NCBI GenBank assembly: GCA_016200765.1
Contig: JACQEC010000025.1
Span: forward strand, 1-6,885
Length of the DNA stretch: 6,885 nucleotides
Direction of reading: 5' to 3'
Source: Chloroflexota bacterium
GTDB taxonomy: Bacteria; Chloroflexota; Anaerolineae; JACRMK01
How positions within the stretch are numbered: position 1 is the first letter of the stretch; the number at the start of each line of letters is the position of its first letter. The notes beneath the pieces are model-generated. The model did not search any database and was not told the origin of the DNA. It was given only the letters and a program-made list of their open reading frames with translations. The position numbers and the translations under genes are program-made. Below, piece after piece: positions 5,793-6,885 of this stretch.

Positions 5793-6885
5793 TTACGTGC
5801 CGTTCACCATCTGGCGGGCAATCCGATTATGTCGCGCGATGAGCGGTTCAAGCTCGAATGCCCGCAGGCGACCTTCTTCGACGATCGTGCGCCCGTTGAC
5901 CATGGCGAGGGCCGCTTGCTGTGGCGCACAGAAAACCAGCGCGGCCAGCGGGTCGTGCACGGCGCCCGCGTAGGCGATATTGTTCAGATTATACATCGCC
6001 AGATCAGCCGCCTTTCCGGCGGCGAGCGAGCCGATCTCGTCCCGCCCAAGCACCTGCGCGCCGCCGCGGGTGCCGAGCGCCAGCGCCTCGCGCGCCGTGA
6101 GCGCGGCCGGGCCGTGGGCCACGCGCTGAAGCAGCATGGCCTGCCGCGTCTCGGCCAACAAGTGGCCGGAGTCGTTACTGGCGCTGCCATCAACGCCGAG
6201 GCCAACCGGAACACCATGGTGTATCCATTTCAGCAAGGGCGCGATGCCGGAGCCGAGCCGCATGTTGGACGAAGGGCAGTGGGCGAGGCCGGTGCCTGTC
6301 TGGCCGAGATTGGCGATTTCGGCGTCGTCAAACCAGACGCCGTGCGCAAACCAGACATCATCGCCCAGCCAACCCAACTGCTCGGCGTAGTCCAGCGGAC
6401 GCTTACCGAACTTCTGAAGGCAAAACTGATCTTCGTCCTGCGTTTCTGCCAGATGCGTATGACAGCGCACGCCATAACTGCGCGCGAGGTCGCGCGACTC
6501 CTGCATCAGCGCGGTCGTTACCGAGAATGGCGAGCAAGGCGCGACCCCCACACGGCACATCGAATACGGGCGCGGATCGTGATAGGCTTCAATGACACGG
6601 CGCGTATCCCGCAGAATCGTCTGCTGATCTTGAACCACCCGATCCGGCGGGAGGCCGCCCTGCGACTCGCCCAGCGACATACTGCCGCGCGTGGGGTGAA
6701 AACGAATGCCCAGTTCTTGCGCGGCGCGGATTTCATCGTCGAGTGCCGCGTCGTTGGGAAACAGGTACAGGTGATCGGCGACGGTCGTACAGCCGCTCAA
6801 GGCCAGTTCAGACAGCGCGAGCAGGGCGGAGACATATACCGCCTCCGCGGTCAGGTTAGCCCAGACCGGATAGAGGGCAACCAAC
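5793..6885 (-). CDS. 8-oxoguanine deaminase-type amidohydrolase (C-terminal part, partial)
   Basis: This frame enters from the right edge and ends at TAA 5795-5793, giving 363 residues of a protein usually near 450; the N-terminus with the HxH metal pair is outside. A TTG lies at the edge (6884-6882), but sequence there (LVALYPVWANL) is internal in homologues, so it is not the start. Visible amidohydrolase (ATZ/TRZ branch) features, numbered from that codon: GCTTVADHLY (31-40), the motif RGSMSLGESQGGLPPD (66-81) that I associate with 8-oxoguanine deaminases, CHTHLAETQDE with metal His144 and catalytic Glu147, FAHGVWFDD with His181, and LGVDGSASND with metal Asp232. The reaction would be hydrolytic deamination of 8-oxoguanine to urate plus ammonia. 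Related enzymes that could be confused with it include guanine, cytosine and hydroxyatrazine hydrolases. It precedes the importer by 114 bases on the same strand, consistent with shared purine use. Confidence 0.86.
   Translation of the reverse strand, partial: LVALYPVWANLTAEAVYVSALLALSELALSGCTTVADHLYLFPNDAALDDEIRAAQELGIRFHPTRGSMSLGESQGGLPPDRVVQDQQTILRDTRRVIEAYHDPRPYSMCRVGVAPCSPFSVTTALMQESRDLARSYGVRCHTHLAETQDEDQFCLQKFGKRPLDYAEQLGWLGDDVWFAHGVWFDDAEIANLGQTGTGLAHCPSSNMRLGSGIAPLLKWIHHGVPVGLGVDGSASNDSGHLLAETRQAMLLQRVAHGPAALTAREALALGTRGGAQVLGRDEIGSLAAGKAADLAMYNLNNIAYAGAVHDPLAALVFCAPQQAALAMVNGRTIVEEGRLRAFELEPLIARHNRIARQMVNGT

Noticed and set aside
6882..6884. TTG at the right edge as a true start of the deaminase
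   Set aside because: The residues there match an internal part of the family, and about 90 residues with the first metal-binding HxH motif are missing, so the gene continues outside the window.

Overview
The window is a compact, GC-rich bacterial locus in which every gene I can support lies on the minus strand, so transcription runs from base 6885 towards base 1. No stretch without a gene is longer than 114 bases. I see no tRNA, rRNA, CRISPR array, transposase or phage gene. Gene content and base composition fit a Chloroflexota-like or similar environmental bacterium. That is an inference from overall look, including low-complexity heptamer repeats and a GC-rich palindrome at gene junctions, and not a marker-based placement.

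In transcription order: (1) 6885-5793 is the C-terminal four-fifths or so of an 8-oxoguanine deaminase-type amidohydrolase, with its N-terminus outside the window. (2) 5792-5679 is a 114-base spacer with a short-repeat array and a strong ribosome binding site. (3) 5678-4467 is a lipoprotein substrate-binding protein of the BMP/PnrA family. (4) 4466-4388 is a spacer almost filled by a nested palindromic element. (5) 4387-2891 is a two-domain ABC ATPase. (6) 2894-1731 and (7) 1707-736 are two different BPD_transp_2 permeases. (8) 739-209 is a histidine (phosphoglycerate-mutase-like) phosphatase. (9) 204-1 is the N-terminal 68 codons of a YchF/Obg-type P-loop GTPase, running off the window.

Genes 3, 5, 6 and 7 form a complete nucleoside/purine-type ABC importer in the order binding protein, ATPase, permease, permease. 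This is the order of the guanosine importer nupNOPQ (yufNOPQ) of Bacillus subtilis. The deaminase just upstream suggests a purine-base scavenging unit: the importer brings in a purine or its nucleoside, and the deaminase removes the exocyclic amine of an oxidised guanine to give urate. The substrate link is an inference from neighbourhood. ATGA overlaps join ATPase to permease 1 and permease 2 to phosphatase, and the phosphatase to GTPase gap is 4 bases, so genes 5 to 9 look like one transcript.

The genes themselves belong to known families and I do not see a clearly new enzymatic system. The unusual part is the junctions. Three separate short-repeat or palindromic elements sit at the starts of the binding-protein, ATPase and permease-1 genes. 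One of them, a 7-base unit repeated four times, lies inside the reading frame just after the permease start codon, so a change in copy number would shift the frame.
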